A stretch of DNA of 64,000 nt, taken from Gracilariopsis chorda (taxonomy: Eukaryota; Rhodophyta; Florideophyceae; Gracilariales; Gracilariaceae). The notes beneath the pieces are model-generated. The model saw only the letters and a program-made list of their open reading frames with translations. It searched no databases and was not told where the DNA came from. The DNA lies in contig NBIV01000002.1 of NCBI GenBank assembly GCA_003194525.1, positions 868,001 through 932,000 on the forward strand. Direction: 5' to 3'. The position numbers and the translations under genes were made by a program. Shown here piece by piece: positions 33,801 through 45,234 of the stretch. Every line of letters starts with the position of its first letter. Positions within the stretch are counted from its first letter, which is position 1.

Positions 33801-34143
33801 GGAAGACACGCAATTCCGCACCCTTATCGAGCCAAACGAATGCAAAAGCATTCTAGAAGATGTCTTGAGGGAGTGCAGGTGTACTAACATAAAGTGTACC
33901 AAGAAATCCAAGGACCGTTTCCGAGTCAAATGTAATTTCAAAACGAAGGAAGAAAACAGTGCTATGATTATGACCGTAGCTAGACTGGATGATGGGCTTT
34001 CCAGTGTGCAGTTCACAAGTACAGGTGGTGGCAATCGATCTGATCTGCAGGCGTTCTATAGGTTGGTAACGAAGAATTTCCATGAGAGAAAGAGTTGGAA
34101 CGCTGTGACGTCAAACAGAGAAGACCATGATGAACAGAACTGA
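30862..34143 (+). CDS. Ser/Thr protein kinase, CIPK/SnRK3-like, with KA1 domain
   Basis: An intronless 1093-residue kinase. The catalytic domain (about 15-285) has the Gly loop LGVGAFAKV (20-28), Lys43, Glu62, HRD (135-137), DFG (155-157) and APE (189-191), all intact, and ends HPWF. The pattern GELFDVITKQRRLTEPQARF and HRDLKLENILL places it in the CaMKL group, closest by eye to plant CIPK/SnRK3 and SNF1 kinases. The middle (about 290-950) is long, polar and low in complexity. Near the C-terminus FNPFISLLPRGMTYKNLLAM (953-972) resembles the CBL-binding NAF/FISL motif, and a KA1-like domain follows (about 985-1075). Calcium-sensor regulation is inference. CIPKs are usually 430-480 residues, so the middle insertion is notable. 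Confidence 0.88.
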   Translation: MNGARKRFTRVHDFYILETLGVGAFAKVRLAIHCVTQEPYACKILDKSFIRQREQNRQVRNEIDALERLNHPNIVRLVDVINTSKRVYIIMELVSGGELFDVITKQRRLTEPQARFYFHQLVEGLHYCHKRGVFHRDLKLENILLSTTGVLKITDFGLSQLLVGPFDGTESFNSTVLFSTQCGSPYYIAPEVVVVKGKGYSGAKADAWACGIILYVLAAGCLPFQAFLNSGNNAFMFHLVVKGGMNYPESFSEELKDLIGHLLELDPDHRYAMPAIMKHPWFNGPCQDPGRHRSDIIKSQVPQIVAARLGSVPINASQATRPPEANDTVPDAVMETDDSLNLGKRVDSFEGTAPAALLPMASGYSDAYETDATLNEFRQEENYLLRATEVQAATIAENQLAEAYIAQHGLPVTYSSQDPSLPPYAVEVPQCPVPPQTYAVEQRQFDTGNTQVAYYYDPGLPYTAPVHQNVETAKAAPKPNIDLPSYDADDSIVHNWNVLPSDYEVGEHTHLLSLDTSAVQNDDDQLRRVRSVGDMKSQKGKRGAQIRRTRSAPAMKPYSKFPTNARPFRLLSLESKRGTVRLQLWELSINQWRSECVPISDEQRTQKVREISASVKAKGDKVDEPRSACKPRRSSSGQVVRFDLEPTDHGVHGYDSQIPRDGKPDETRDLRQREKKKSHVRWSNEENTCAVSNPEDPDTVDRKRDKEMNGRKSWVSHCRSNDYQLVDNYVEFGLPADELARAWDRIDLFDDTEKDSLGPIRALISSTRYSSQNTAPSNGATHVRPSGASASTFSPGEGDVTAHISDQCHSDDIIRAGGSKQSVGSPHNGSSSTPQRSVMDSTRSEEIEPGRAPVVVGRTPSGRYILKSSSRCSARRARGATRFLSGNSVDTAFHDLSADLAPDPRWVAGSAPVYPNNSERIPIQINEDVENSHLLADPSQYELPGPQTEFPSFNPFISLLPRGMTYKNLLAMFKSRLRPREDTQFRTLIEPNECKSILEDVLRECRCTNIKCTKKSKDRFRVKCNFKTKEENSAMIMTVARLDDGLSSVQFTSTGGGNRSDLQAFYRLVTKNFHERKSWNAVTSNREDHDEQN

Positions 34144-34868
34144 AAGCTCGTGGGTGGTCCACTAAACAAGTTGGAGGGTATCTAACCTTTTCGAGAACTT
34201 TCAGCGCGTGGGCCACATCTATTTCTTTCTCTGCGTGTTGTCCCTATTGTTGTTTGCGTGGTGGTGAACGAGGTGGCAATCGATTGCAAGGTTGCGGCAC
34301 CCTCTCAAACGACTTCGATGGGATCTAGTTAATCCCCTTACGTCGCGTATGTCAGGAAGGCAACCAATCAGCAGCCAGCAGCCAGTTTCCTCAGCTTGCA
34401 CTATTGGGTGCATGCGATAATTACCAGATAACCAGACGTACAAATATGAGCCAATAATAAAATGCCAAGCACCATAAAATCTGGTGTGCGAAATACCAGA
34501 TTTCGTAATCAGTAAGGACCCTCCGAGCGTCCTTCCACCCTTCCAAACCGTCCACCAGATGTTCACGTACTCAGATGCATTCAAACCGAACGAAAGCCGC
34601 AGTCGCGGCCTGCGTTCCCATCTACTTGACGACGCTGAGGGCTTTGCTGGCCGTTCGCAAGCCTCAACGAAAGACACGCAGAGCCAACAACAGCGCGCAG
34701 CACAAATGGGGTGCTCTACTACACCCAACTTCTTCCACGGAACACACTCCGTAGCAACAATTTCTCTTGCACGCCATAGATGATGATTTCATTATAGCCA
34801 CCAATTTTACAAAAACAATCGTAGTCAGGATCATGCTTCCTCTCTTTGAAACAGTTTGAGAAGAACAC
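34144..34868. other. spacer between the kinase and the piggyBac element
   Basis: No supported gene. Overlapping open frames occur on both strands (34219-34728 minus; 34484-34783 plus) without a recognisable domain. Confidence 0.45.
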
Positions 34869-34872
34869 TTAA

Positions 34873-35054
34873 CCCCGTTTCCGTAGGGTGACAAATTTGC
34901 ATCTCCCTTTCTTTGTGGTGCAATCGGGTGCACAGGTTGCAGTGCATCCTGTCCGGGAGATTTTGCCTCATCCAGAAGTGAATTTCACTTAGACACCGGG
35001 GAGAGGTCACCTCAAGTGCGAACCAGTGATCCCCACCAGTACCATCTTGCCGCG
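34873..35054 (+). repeat. left terminal inverted repeat of the piggyBac element
   Basis: 182 bp, inverted match of 40341-40522 with scattered differences; both inner ends reach GCCGCG. Long TIRs are unusual in piggyBac, whose repeats are typically 10-35 bp. Confidence 0.9.
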
Positions 35055-35534
35055 ATTCTTTTGATGCTCTCTTCTTAACTTAAGCCTTCCTCATTCTCAG
35101 CGGCTTTCTTTTCAACGTTTTAATCTCCTGTATATACTTCCTTGCGCGCTCAACATCTTTCTACATCAATCAAAACAAAAGATAACTGATGGTATACAGC
35201 TTTAGTGTCTCTCCACACTCCCTTCTCATTTGAAAGAGCTTATAAAAAATCACACTATTGCTACAAAAGCGTCGAGCATATCACGGCTTGTCAGCATTCT
35301 TGTTCACAACCTCGTGTAAGTCATAAAAATAAGTGATGGAAATGCACGCAAAACAGCTTTTCACATACTACAAACTATTTTCCTGACCTTTAACTGCGAT
35401 GCACTCAATTGCGGAAATGATTTCCAACACACGAACAGTAAGCTTCGTACAACGCATTATACTTCCTGACTTTGCGGCTTTTGCAGCTCATCTGCAGGAA
35501 TTTACGCGCGTTCTAAAACTTCCTCCGTATGCTA

Positions 35535-38500
35535 TTTGTCCCAGCATTTCTTGCAAAGAGCTTGTCTGCGAAGACTACACCACTGTTTTTGCCGTGCTCC
35601 TCCTCTCTTTTGCAATTTCTTTCCATTCTTTGTGATTGTGCAATTGTAAGAACACAGTGAGCAATATCTCTTCTTCCCATTGACCTTCAAGTGCAGTTAT
35701 TTGTTTCCCAATGTTCGTTTTTTGTCATGCAGTCTGTTGTATAGCACAGGAATATTACGACTGTAGAGCGGTTCGACGATGAACGGGATAAATCGAACGC
35801 CAGATTGGGAAGCAACTCTGCCATTGTTACTTGAACAGCTTAAGAATCTTCTTTCAGCTTCTCAAACTTCGACATACTCTTTTGCCAACTGTCGTACGTA
35901 GTCTGGAAATGACGCACATTTTGAAACGATCTTTCTGATTTCTCTGTACCCTTTCGAACTGTTTGCATCATATTGGGGAGGAAACACACCTTTATGTCTT
36001 GCCAAAGGCAACCGATGCACAATAGCTCCATTTTGAACTTGTGCACATAACAAACGGCCTATAATGCTGACCATTGGACTTTTACCAACGTTAGTGTAGA
36101 ACATGGTTGTCATAGCTTGGCTAAACTCATCCACACCTCCTTTCAAATAGTTCCAGTAGACAAACGCTGTTGGTCGAATCATCTGCGTGGGAGGCAGCGT
36201 GCTGTTTCGGCGAGCAAGAGAACGATAGGCCTGATTCAAGTATAGTACGAAGCATAAGAATTTGTAGTGCAATACCCCGATTGGAGCAGACACACAAGGG
36301 TGTTCGACGTCCTCCTCTGTGAGGGTAGCGCAGCGGCAAAACCACCTGTGGTGAGCACACGAAGCCGGGTGTAAGACCGGGGCTCACCGTCACGACTAGC
36401 GTACAGGTGTAGAAACCAAGACAGACCACGAAGTGGGAAAGCGGAAAATGCAGCGACACACGAGTGGTGGGCGACGCACAAGAGCGGTGCGGTGTCCACA
36501 CGAGTGGGGCGGTGGTAGCAGAGCAACGGTAATCACCGGTAGTAGCAGAAACAACGACACCTGTATACGGGACAAAAGTACAATAACCGCTGTAAAAGCG
36601 TGCACAAAAACAAACACAGTAGTGGTAAGAATGTGCTGAAGCTCCACGAGGTGGGTAACTAGGCCTTCACAGGATGACGTCTCTCCAGATGGAGGTGGAC
36701 ACTCACCAGGGAACCTGAGTTAGAGCCAGACACTCGCTTGCTGCGTTTACTTTGACCCGGGCAGCCGGAGCTCACACACATAAGTAGTGGTGGCCCGCGC
36801 CCTGACAGTACAGTAGTAATTAACTAGTAATATCCCTGAGGGGGTGCGAAACTCTACACACGTGTGGCACAAGCCAGCAATGCTGTGCACTACACTTGTC
36901 AACGAAATTGGGGCCCTTCAAACGGAAACAACATACCGGTGTAACACTCATACTCCATGGTAGAGAGGTTAGCATCGCCAACGCGGAATATGACGGCACC
37001 ACGTGCTGATACCGCTATTAGCGTTGCACTTCAGAATTCAGATCAGAGGCATGAGAGGTCTGTAGAAGATCATCATACATGCTCGAAATTTTTGATGCGT
37101 CCTTTCCAATCCAAGGAAACACCCCATCTCGGAGAGCAGCTAGGAGATAACTGTATATTGTTGTCAATGTTTGATGGAAATGCACAATCGTGGCATAGAT
37201 TACGCCTCCTACCCCCAAGTTGCTTCCTTTGGCCTGCAAAAACATAACCTGCTTAACGCTCAACGATACTGCATGATGCAAGCACTAAATTCGGTACTCC
37301 GCAGACGGAACAAGCTCGTGAAAGAGTTTTGTACTCGCCTCGTTTTGGCCAACGTTGATGAGATGAGAAACTGCAGAGTGGGTCGTGCATTCGTTGTTTT
37401 GAAGCGTCAACGGTGTTCAACGAGGTCATTGTCTTGATCTCAACTGCACAAACATGCTGTTCTCCGTCATTGTCAGTAAAGCACAGGACGTCGTCTGGAC
37501 TGTCTGAAACCATTGGATCTCTGCGAGAAGAAATAAGTCCTGTCGTTCGAATATACTCTACTTTATATTTTAACTTTTTGTGCGAACCCTTCGACATCTC
37601 GAGTTCATTTCCATTGATCACAGCATTAGATGCAAAGAAAGACGGTAGTGCTTTTAGCACCTGAGACTCATTGAAACTCCCTTCTCTCATTCCTGGGGTA
37701 CTCACGAGAGGCTTCACTATCCATGACGTCAGTGAAACGCGGTACAGAGCCTCCAGCAACTTTTTCATCTTCGCTTCCTTCCGTTGTAATGGGCTGAGTG
37801 TGTGCAATACGATGCTGTTAAGCTGCTTTGTACCAGCCTGTACCTCCAATTTGAGCAACATTACCTTTTCTATCAGTTTAGATTTTGCGAAGTGCTTGCG
37901 ATTGTCTGTGTCCCACCGAGCTGAGACGTGATAAAATGTCATTCTTTGTCCGGTTTTGAAGTGTCTCAACGGAGGCCGACATAACTGTACTGATTGCCTG
38001 TTCTTGCTTTTCCCAATTGGGCGCTGTCTTCGTTTCTATATTCAGAGAGTGGCATAGTAAGATTAATTTCGATACCAAGCAACCCCTAGTCTCTGTCTCG
38101 CTGATCGGAAACGATACATGGCTATAGTCGATCTCTTTTCCACACATCAAGAATGATAAAGCTTCTACGTTGATCTCGTAGTCCTCACATAGAGCTCGAA
38201 TGAAGTCTTGGGATGTTCTGGACGTTAAATGGAATGCTCTCCCAGGAAACCAACCAGGGTCTTCAGACTCTAACAAAGTTACTTCATCAACATTGGAGAG
38301 AACCTGTCGTACTTTCAACCTTGCAGAGCTGTCCGTGACATCATACTCACAATTTCTAGATTTTGTTGCTTTAGAAACAGAGTTGTCAAAGGCGAAATGA
38401 AAGATTTCTCTTTTGACTGCCCCCTTGGTTGTTTCATAACCTGGCTTCGGAATCAATTTGAACCTGGTGGCTGAAAACAATCGGTCATTGTTATGATACA

Positions 38501-40290
38501 AAGCTGCAATACGACCACCCAGACTCTAGCGATATACGATCGCTTCAACAGTTCTTCCAGCTATGGTACCGGGCTTTCGACGTGCGCTATATATTCCCCG
38601 ACAGCCTCGTTGGCTGACAAACCTACCTTTATGCTTCTTGCGTATGGGTCCATCCCCAAACACAAAGGGGTAGTCCAAGCTCCGTTTGTGTGTCCCAATT
38701 CCTCTGGCCCCCACTCTCTCGTTGATGTAGTCTACCGTGGCTTTGGAGTTGTACCCTCTGTCAGACGCAAAAATAGCGTCCACCATAGGTCGCACAAGCC
38801 CAGCAGTGGGAACGCCTTCTATAAGTCGAATCCATCGTTCCCATACGTCGGTCACTTTTCCTCCCTGCCTTGAGTAGTGACTGGCAAGAAACACATGCGT
38901 AAGAGCGGAACACATCGAGTTATTCACAGGCCCAAGATCCTTTTGTGGATTATTGACGTGAGACAAAGTGGTCATTTGCGCAACAGCCCTTGATCGTAGC
39001 CTCTGATGATCATCGTCCAAACTGAAAATAGTAACACCAGGAACATACAAAATTAAACGATAAACTGAAGCCAATTCGTCTTCCAGCTCAGTTATCAAAG
39101 CATTTTCACGCTGCTGATAATTAAACCAACCTCCATCTACGTTCTCAACCCTCTGCCGTCGGTCCGGTGTACATGATAGTGCTGCCCAAATTTGAGAATA
39201 GCGAGTACTTGGGATGTTCATCTCGAAAAAGAACTGGTGATTCCTCTTCTCTGTGATCGTGTCCACTGTAGAGTTGTACGATGCAGCCAATATTTGCAAG
39301 ACTAACAGGCCCTTGAACTCGAAAATGACAGTTTCTTTTTGGCTTCTGAGTCGCAGTAATCTGTTCACATTAGAAACAATTTTAAGAAGTACATGCTCGG
39401 GAAGAAAAAGATCAAATTCATCTAATCGTAATATCGTTGCGGCTTTGAACGTCTTTGAACCTTTCTGCTTTGCTTCATTTCCTACTTTCTCCAGAATTGA
39501 ATTATTTTCCGACACAAATCTTCTTCCAAGTATATTGTTGATTCCATCGATATCCATCGAAATTTGTTGGAATGGTGAACTATAATCCCAGCCAGTAAGC
39601 CCATTTTGTTCTCCTACGTTCCTCACGTCCTTCATTATCACCATCTTTGGATTGTTCTGCAGAGCTGTGTGTATCAATGCTAGCATCCATCATAGTGTCA
39701 ACATAGTCGCAGAATACAGAGGACCAGATATCCTCAACAGCAATTTTTCGTGCATCAGCTGCATTGGATGGAGCTCCACTGACACCAGTTCTGTAGCTCA
39801 TCGCATTTTCTGCATGTAATTCGCGCAGTTCTTGCTCCGAAATATAGGAGTCTATATCTGTATTCAATGATTGTTCGTCTTCTTTTTCCTGTGTTGCAGA
39901 ATTTTCGTCTTGTAAAACGAAAAGTTAATCACTCTCCTCTCTGTCAGAAGAAGGTTCTGAAAGTCACTGCTGACTTAATGAATTTTGTCCTTCAGGAAAA
40001 TTCTTCAATATAGGTTGAGCCGCAATATCTGTGCTGAGAAGAGTACTTGCAGGCGGAGATTCAATTGGCGTCATGTGGCATATTGAAGACAATACTGTTT
40101 GATGGGGTGTCAAATTTGTCTTAGATAGACCAGGTGAGGAGCAATGGCTCTCATTGCCATGATCTTGTGGAGACGGCGAGTAGGAGCGTTCATTGTCCTC
40201 ATCATACAAGTGGAAGGTGTCAATTCGCCGATCGTGTGTATTACATGCTGATGCAGAACGTTCAGGGTTTCTATTCATGCTTAACAGGCT
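35535..40290 (-). pseudogene. piggyBac transposase with inserted PD-(D/E)XK nuclease domain
   Basis: Read right to left. A Ser-rich N-terminus (about 40279-39964, then 39867-39580), then the catalytic core: first Asp in FSLDDDHQRLRSR (39011-39017), second in ASDRGYNS (38762-38760), third in KGGVDEFSQ (36131-36129). These match piggyBac D268, D346 and D447. Between the second and third Asp lie about 615 residues (solo LTR excluded), where piggyBac has about 100. This insert contains MVSDSPDDVLCF...VEIK (37433-37510), the D-ExK signature of lambda-exonuclease/YqaJ-type nucleases, with an upstream NESQVLKALPSF helix. A Cys-rich tail (YCSLCSYNC...WCS...LCKKCW, about 35680-35540) matches the piggyBac C-terminal zinc domain. 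Breaks: TAG near 38524, frameshifts near 37930 and 37255, the solo LTR, and further breaks near the N- and C-termini. Confidence 0.82.
36258..37038. mobile_element. solo gypsy-type LTR, TSD GAATT, inside the piggyBac transposase
   Basis: A 771-bp LTR (36263-37033) starting TGTAGTGCAATACCCC and ending GTTGCACTTCA, so related in its ends to the gypsy LTRs of this window. GAATT flanks both sides. Removing it rejoins the transposase between HASDLN and KFLCFVLYLNQAYRSL. Internally it shares the segment GAAGCCGGGTGTAAGACC with the other LTRs (GAAGCCGGTTTGTAAGACC there). Confidence 0.9.
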
Positions 40291-40340
40291 CAATGAAACT
40301 CGCCAGTTAATAGTCGTGAATCTTCAAATAAATAGACGCA

Positions 40341-40522
40341 CGCGGCGAGATAGTGCTGGTGGGGATCACTGGGTGGCACTTGAGGTGACCTCTCCCCGGT
40401 GTCTGGGTGACTTTCACCTCTGGATGAGGCGTAATCTCCCAGACAGGGTGCAGTGCGACCTGTGCACCCGATTGCACCCTTAAAAAATGGAGACGGAAAT
40501 TTGTCACCCTACAGGAACGGGG
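40341..40522 (-). repeat. right terminal inverted repeat of the piggyBac element
   Basis: Partner of 34873-35054; followed by TTAA at 40523-40526. Confidence 0.9.
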
Positions 40523-40663
40523 TTAAAAAGCAGCCCATTCAGACTCACAAATTCGAAAAAAAAGACGCAAACCCTTAGTAAAGTCGATTGAATTTCTTGA
40601 GTAGTGTTGTGCGTTCTGAGCACACTGTCTTAAGCGTATCGATTCTGCCCCTTCTTCGGTGTC

Positions 40664-40914
40664 ATGCGGTTCACATTACGTGCGCAGAACGACTATGCTC
40701 TACTCACATTTTTAAAGGCACCGAGAACTAAAGACGCCTTTCTTTTTAAGATCGGATTGTCGTCTATGGAAAAACAAAACGTCTCTGCTGCATTATTCCG
40801 GAGCAAAAGAAAGTTTGATATCGTCAGCAGGGTGTGTTTGAAACAGCTGATTTTGGAATGCTTAAGGTCCAAAACTACGGAGACTATAATATCAAAAATG
40901 CGTACTGTGGAATA
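40664..40914 (+). pseudogene. 5' part of an ORF cut by the copia element
   Basis: The frame from the ATG at 40664 (MRFTLRAQNDYALLTFLKAP..., SKRKFDIVSRVCLKQLILEC) reads into the copia LTR at 40915. If the element and one target copy (GAATA/GAAGA) are removed, the frame continues at 57394 for about 20 codons. No family recognised. It may be a host gene or older mobile DNA that received the insertion. Confidence 0.35.
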
Positions 40915-41063
40915 TGAAAAACGCGGGGTAGTATCTGGCGGCTTGACCCACACACGAGGTCAGCCAGAGCCGCCGGCGGTGCTTTATTGATACTCTGACC
41001 GTCAGGTTCAGTCAAACTTGTACGTCTACACGTTTCACTGAACGGCTGGTACAGCCATTCACA
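40915..41063 (-). repeat. 3' LTR of the copia element
   Basis: 149 bp, TG...CA ends, matching 57241-57388. It holds a nested hairpin: GGCGGCT pairs with AGCCGCC and TGACC with GGTCA. The adjoining internal sequence reads GAGGGACGG on the minus strand, a likely polypurine tract. Confidence 0.8.
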
Positions 41064-41331
41064 CCGTCCCTCGCAGTTATGAACAAAGTATCATGATTGC
41101 GGACTACTAGTATCTATCTCGATTAATTGACTAAAGGTGCCACCGTTAAAAACCTTTTGCGCAGCAAAACCTTATAGGAAAAATCTGCCCCAAAAGGAAA
41201 AGGTATAGCAAGTTCCATTCTACCCAGATCCGTATAATGGTACGACGGGTTCTTATTTCTGTTACAAAAATCAAAGAAAAACAAAATCACAAATAATAAA
41301 ACACAAGCGTTAGAAACCTTTTCAAAAGAAA

Positions 41332-44300
41332 TCAGAAGTGACGATGTACGCCACACAGCAAACCCAATGTTTGCAGACGGTCTTGCCTCAACGACTTAGT
41401 AAACACGTCGGCAGGCTGCATTTCAGTTCGCACGTATTCCATGCGAACAATGCCATTCGTGACCAATTCTTTAACATGGTGGAACTTCAGAGCAATATGC
41501 TTGTTACGCTCAGACGCTCGGGCATTTTGGACGATTGAAAAAAGGGTGGAGCTATCAGTGAATACCGGGATGGGATACATGTCTTGCAGTTCATCTTCAA
41601 CGATGGTTTCATTCAGCATTTCCCAAAACAATCTCCTTAGCCATGTCACGGCTTTTCCGCAATAGGAGAGTGCGATGTATTCAGCCTCTCCAGACGATAG
41701 CGCAATTATTGTCGGCTTCTTTGTAGTCCAAAGAATGGGTCTTTCGTTTACCTTTACCAGTAAAACAGTTGTAGACTTTCTGGTGTCCTTGCAACCAGCC
41801 CAGTCTGCATCGCAATACGCTTCCATCGGCCCGTTGGCGCTTGATGAGAAGTGGAGGCAATAGTTCTTCGTAACTTTCAGGTACCTTAACAACCTTTTGG
41901 CAAGTCCAGCATGTCTCTTTCCAGGAGCATGCACTTGCCTCGCTAGCATTGAAGCTGCGAACATGATGTCAGGCCTTGACGTTACAGCCAAGTACATCAA
42001 ATGCCCTACCAGTTTTCGGTATCGGGCGTGGAGCACAGTGGACAGACCTTCTTCGTCGTCCTTTACATCCGTCAGATCACAAGGAGTAGGCAACGGAGTT
42101 TGCGCAGGATTTGATTTCACTAATCCGTACTCCTCTAACGTCTTCACGACGTATCTTTCTTGTGATAAACAAATGCCTTTGCTGTCCCTGTCGGTGTCCA
42201 TCCCGATTAAAGACTTTGCTTCACCAAGAAACTTCACTTGAAAGAGTTTCTTCATCTCTTCCTTAGAGTAATCCAGGAGAGATCTTGAGTCCGACAGCAT
42301 TAGTACGTTGTCTACTACAACCACGAGTACAATAAACCCAATACTCGACTTGTAGATGTACAGTCGGCTTTCCGTTCTCGACTGCCAAAATTTTAGCTTT
42401 AGAAGCTTTGAATGGAATAGCGATCCCCAGATGTTTCCGGCTTGTTTCGCACCATACATCGACTTCAGTAGTGGGCAGACCTTTTCATGTTGATATGACG
42501 AGCCCGACGCATTGGTAGTCTGTTCCATTATTAGTGGTTCGTCCAAGTCTCCGTATAAGTAAGCGTTACTTATATCCAAGGCTTCCAGTATTAAACCTTT
42601 TGCAGCCGTTTTTGCCAGCCCGAGTCGGATTGTCTCTAGCCGTGCTACGGGAGCGTACAACTTTTCTGGATCGTAATCCAAATACGCCTCCTGTTTGTCT
42701 CCTCCGACCACACATCGAGCCTTCGGCAGTACCTTCAGTGGCTTGCTGGTTATATGCTTCGCGATGAACGTCCACAGGAATGGCAGTGCTTTCATTTCAG
42801 GTTTCCGGTCCACCAGCTTCCACGTCTTTCTGCTAGTTAGAGCCTCGTACTTTCTATTGATTGCATCGACCCACTTTGGAATGTTGCGTGCATCTCTAAA
42901 GGTGTTTGGAACCGTGAGTTCCTGTTCCTCGTTGTCATACCTTGCCCTTGATACCAAATACTGAGCTAGAGATGCGTCCATATATTCCTCGTCGGCATCT
43001 CGCATATTGCTCTCGGCTTCTTTTCGTTTCAAAGAGGAGAAATCAATCAGTTGATTTATTGAAAGGAGTCTTTTCTTTGTGACCGTGAAGTCCTGTTGTC
43101 TACATTTCACTACCTTGCGTAGCGAAGGAATGTAGATCCGGTACAGAGTTCGTAGGCTTTGCATTCCAACAAAATGACCGGGACGTGCGCGAGGCAAGAG
43201 CTTTTTGTTGGGAACAGTCTCTGACCTGTAGATAAATGCATGTCCCTTTTGTCCAAACTTCAGAAGTCTCGAGAAGTCTGGCTTTCTCTTGAACCATAGT
43301 GTGTAGGGAATCTGCATACCTACACGGGAGTTTGGTAGGCAGTTACGTATCCAGTTTGCGTGGGATATCGCCTCTTCCCATAGTTCTAGAGGGAGTTGTG
43401 AAGCGTGCAGAATTGTCCTTGCAGTTTTCCAAAGGTCTTGAATGATCTTTTCTGCTGCTCCATTCGACTGGTGGGCGTATGGCAGAGTGTACTCGAAGAC
43501 GATTCCGTTTTCTGACGCGTATGCGATGAAGTCGTCAGATCAGTTTTCACCCGCCCCTTCAAGGCGAACGCCGTAGAGTCCATGTTCTCGTAACTCGTTC
43601 TCTGCGCGCGCCTTGTACCATCTTATGGAAGGGAAAAACTGCCGTTTACTATCCAGAAAGCATATAGATGACGACCTTGTGTTTTTATCAAGGAGAACCT
43701 GCATATACCTCGAGCCTTGTAATGAAGGTGGAGTAATCGGACCAGTAAGGTCTGTATGCACCAGCTCTAGGGGCTTCGTGGCCGTTGAAGATGAGGGTTC
43801 CACGGCAGCCCTTTTGTCTCTGCTTCAACGCATTCTGAACATTGGATGTTGTATACCTCGCAGCGTAAGAGGTTTCGGATCCCTATCGATTGTTTTGAAC
43901 AGGACAAGAGCCTATCCTTTCCTGTGTGACCAAGTCTGTCGTGCCAATCTTTGGCGGTGTCACCTGGGAACGGGGTTGCCGTTTGTGCTCTTGGCGGGGG
44001 AATAGGGTTCGGAAACAGATATAGTCCGTCCCTCTCTTGTGACCGGTAGAGTACATCACCAGAGTTCGGATGTTTGATGATGAAGCACGTGGAATCTAAG
44101 TTGTTCAAGAATTCTACCCGAGTATGTTGTGCAAGGATTGAGAGGGAAATGGGGTTAGAGTCGAAAGATGGAGTTTGTTTTGCGGGAAGACTCAATCCAT
44201 CTCCCAGTGGGAGTCTTATTGTTCCATATCCTTCGATCCTAGACTGGCGGTCGCATGTGCGCACTGTTTGGTCTCCAGTACGGTGATAGCCCCAGAACAA

Positions 44301-45234
44301 TGATTTGACGGTGATAAAGACATGTATCGCACCACATTCGAGCCATGTGTGGACTTTACTATCAAAGCAGGAAGACATAGCCTTAGCAATTGCAACGAAA
44401 CCTCGTGGCTCTTGTTCAGTGTTATATCGTTGGCTATTGTTTCGGTGTGGATTTTGTCCATGCCTGTTTGAGTCCCATGTTCCTTGCTTTCTGTTCTTGT
44501 TTCTCCTGGGGAAGCGATTTCTTACGCGTTTAGGATGTCTGTTATTTGCGTGGTTAATCGTTCTTTTTACTCTGCATTCGGCGCGAATGTGTCCTAGTTT
44601 ACCAAAGCTCCAGCACCTGGCATTCTTGGATTTGAATGTGGATTGTTTTGGTCCGGCGTGAGATATCTGGGCTGCTGGGTACGGATGTTGTCGCGCTTTA
44701 TTTGTTTCGTGCGTCTCAGAGGTAGTTGCGGACTTTCGATGCTTTCTTCTGTCCATTTCAGAACGTACGAGGGAAACGATTTGATCTTATTCCATGTTAT
44801 TGGCGCCAGATAGGAGAGAGATCGCTATTAGATATTCGTGGAGTGTTCTAAGTAGGCAAGCGGTGCGTTCGGGATCAGGTAGTCGATCTCCTAAGCGTGC
44901 AAGCTCTAAGAAGATGGTTTCCATGTCGTGTGGGTGCTTCTGTATGTCGTCACTATCATGGAATATCATAACGCTTAGACGTTGACGGAGGTTCATCTTT
45001 GACTGGATGTTGTCCATCTTATAGGTTGATTCCAACTTCGCCCATACTTCTAATGAGGTGCAATGATCTCTTTCAAGTAGGTCTGAGACGGCGACGATGG
45101 GTTGTGTACCTAATCTTTGCACGATAATAGAACGTGCTTTCCTATCGGCATCTTCCCATCGCTTTCGCGCTTGGGCGGTAGTTTGTCCCTCTATGGGTCG
45201 CTCTTGACTGATCACGAAGAGTGCTTGTGATGCG
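41332..45234 (-). pseudogene. copia Gag (C-terminal part) and Pol
   Basis: Gag continues from the gypsy insertion (45234) with a UBN2-type segment (WEDADRKARSIIVQRLG, LEVWAKLESTYK). The zinc knuckle reads CWSFGKLGHIRAEC (44574-44615), lacking its second Cys. The protease site reads WLECGA (44328-44345) in place of DSG/DTG. The GAG pre-integrase domain has DWHDRLGHTGKDRL. Integrase core is broken by a frameshift (about 43780) and a TGA (about 43538). RT keeps AYLYGDLDEPL but the YVDD box reads VVDN (42307-42318). RNase H retains YCDADWAGCKDTRKSTT and SSGEAEYIAL. Several lost catalytic residues make it clearly dead. Confidence 0.9.

Larger units (their letters stand above)
34869..40526 (-). mobile_element. 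piggyBac-superfamily DNA transposon with nuclease domain, defective
   Basis: A 5650-bp element (34873-40522) flanked by TTAA on both sides (34869-34872 and 40523-40526), the signature target of piggyBac. Inverted repeats of 182 bp start CCCCGTTTCCGTAGGG on the left and CCCCGTTCCTGTAGGG on the right. Inside, on the minus strand, is a transposase with a DDD core and Cys-rich tail, and a PD-(D/E)XK nuclease domain within the core. A solo LTR splits it. Frame breaks make it non-autonomous now. Confidence 0.9.

Noticed and set aside
34219..34728. A 169-residue minus-strand ORF between the kinase and piggyBac
   Set aside because: No domain, Cys/Trp/Arg-rich as in random translation, and an overlapping plus-strand frame looks equally plausible.
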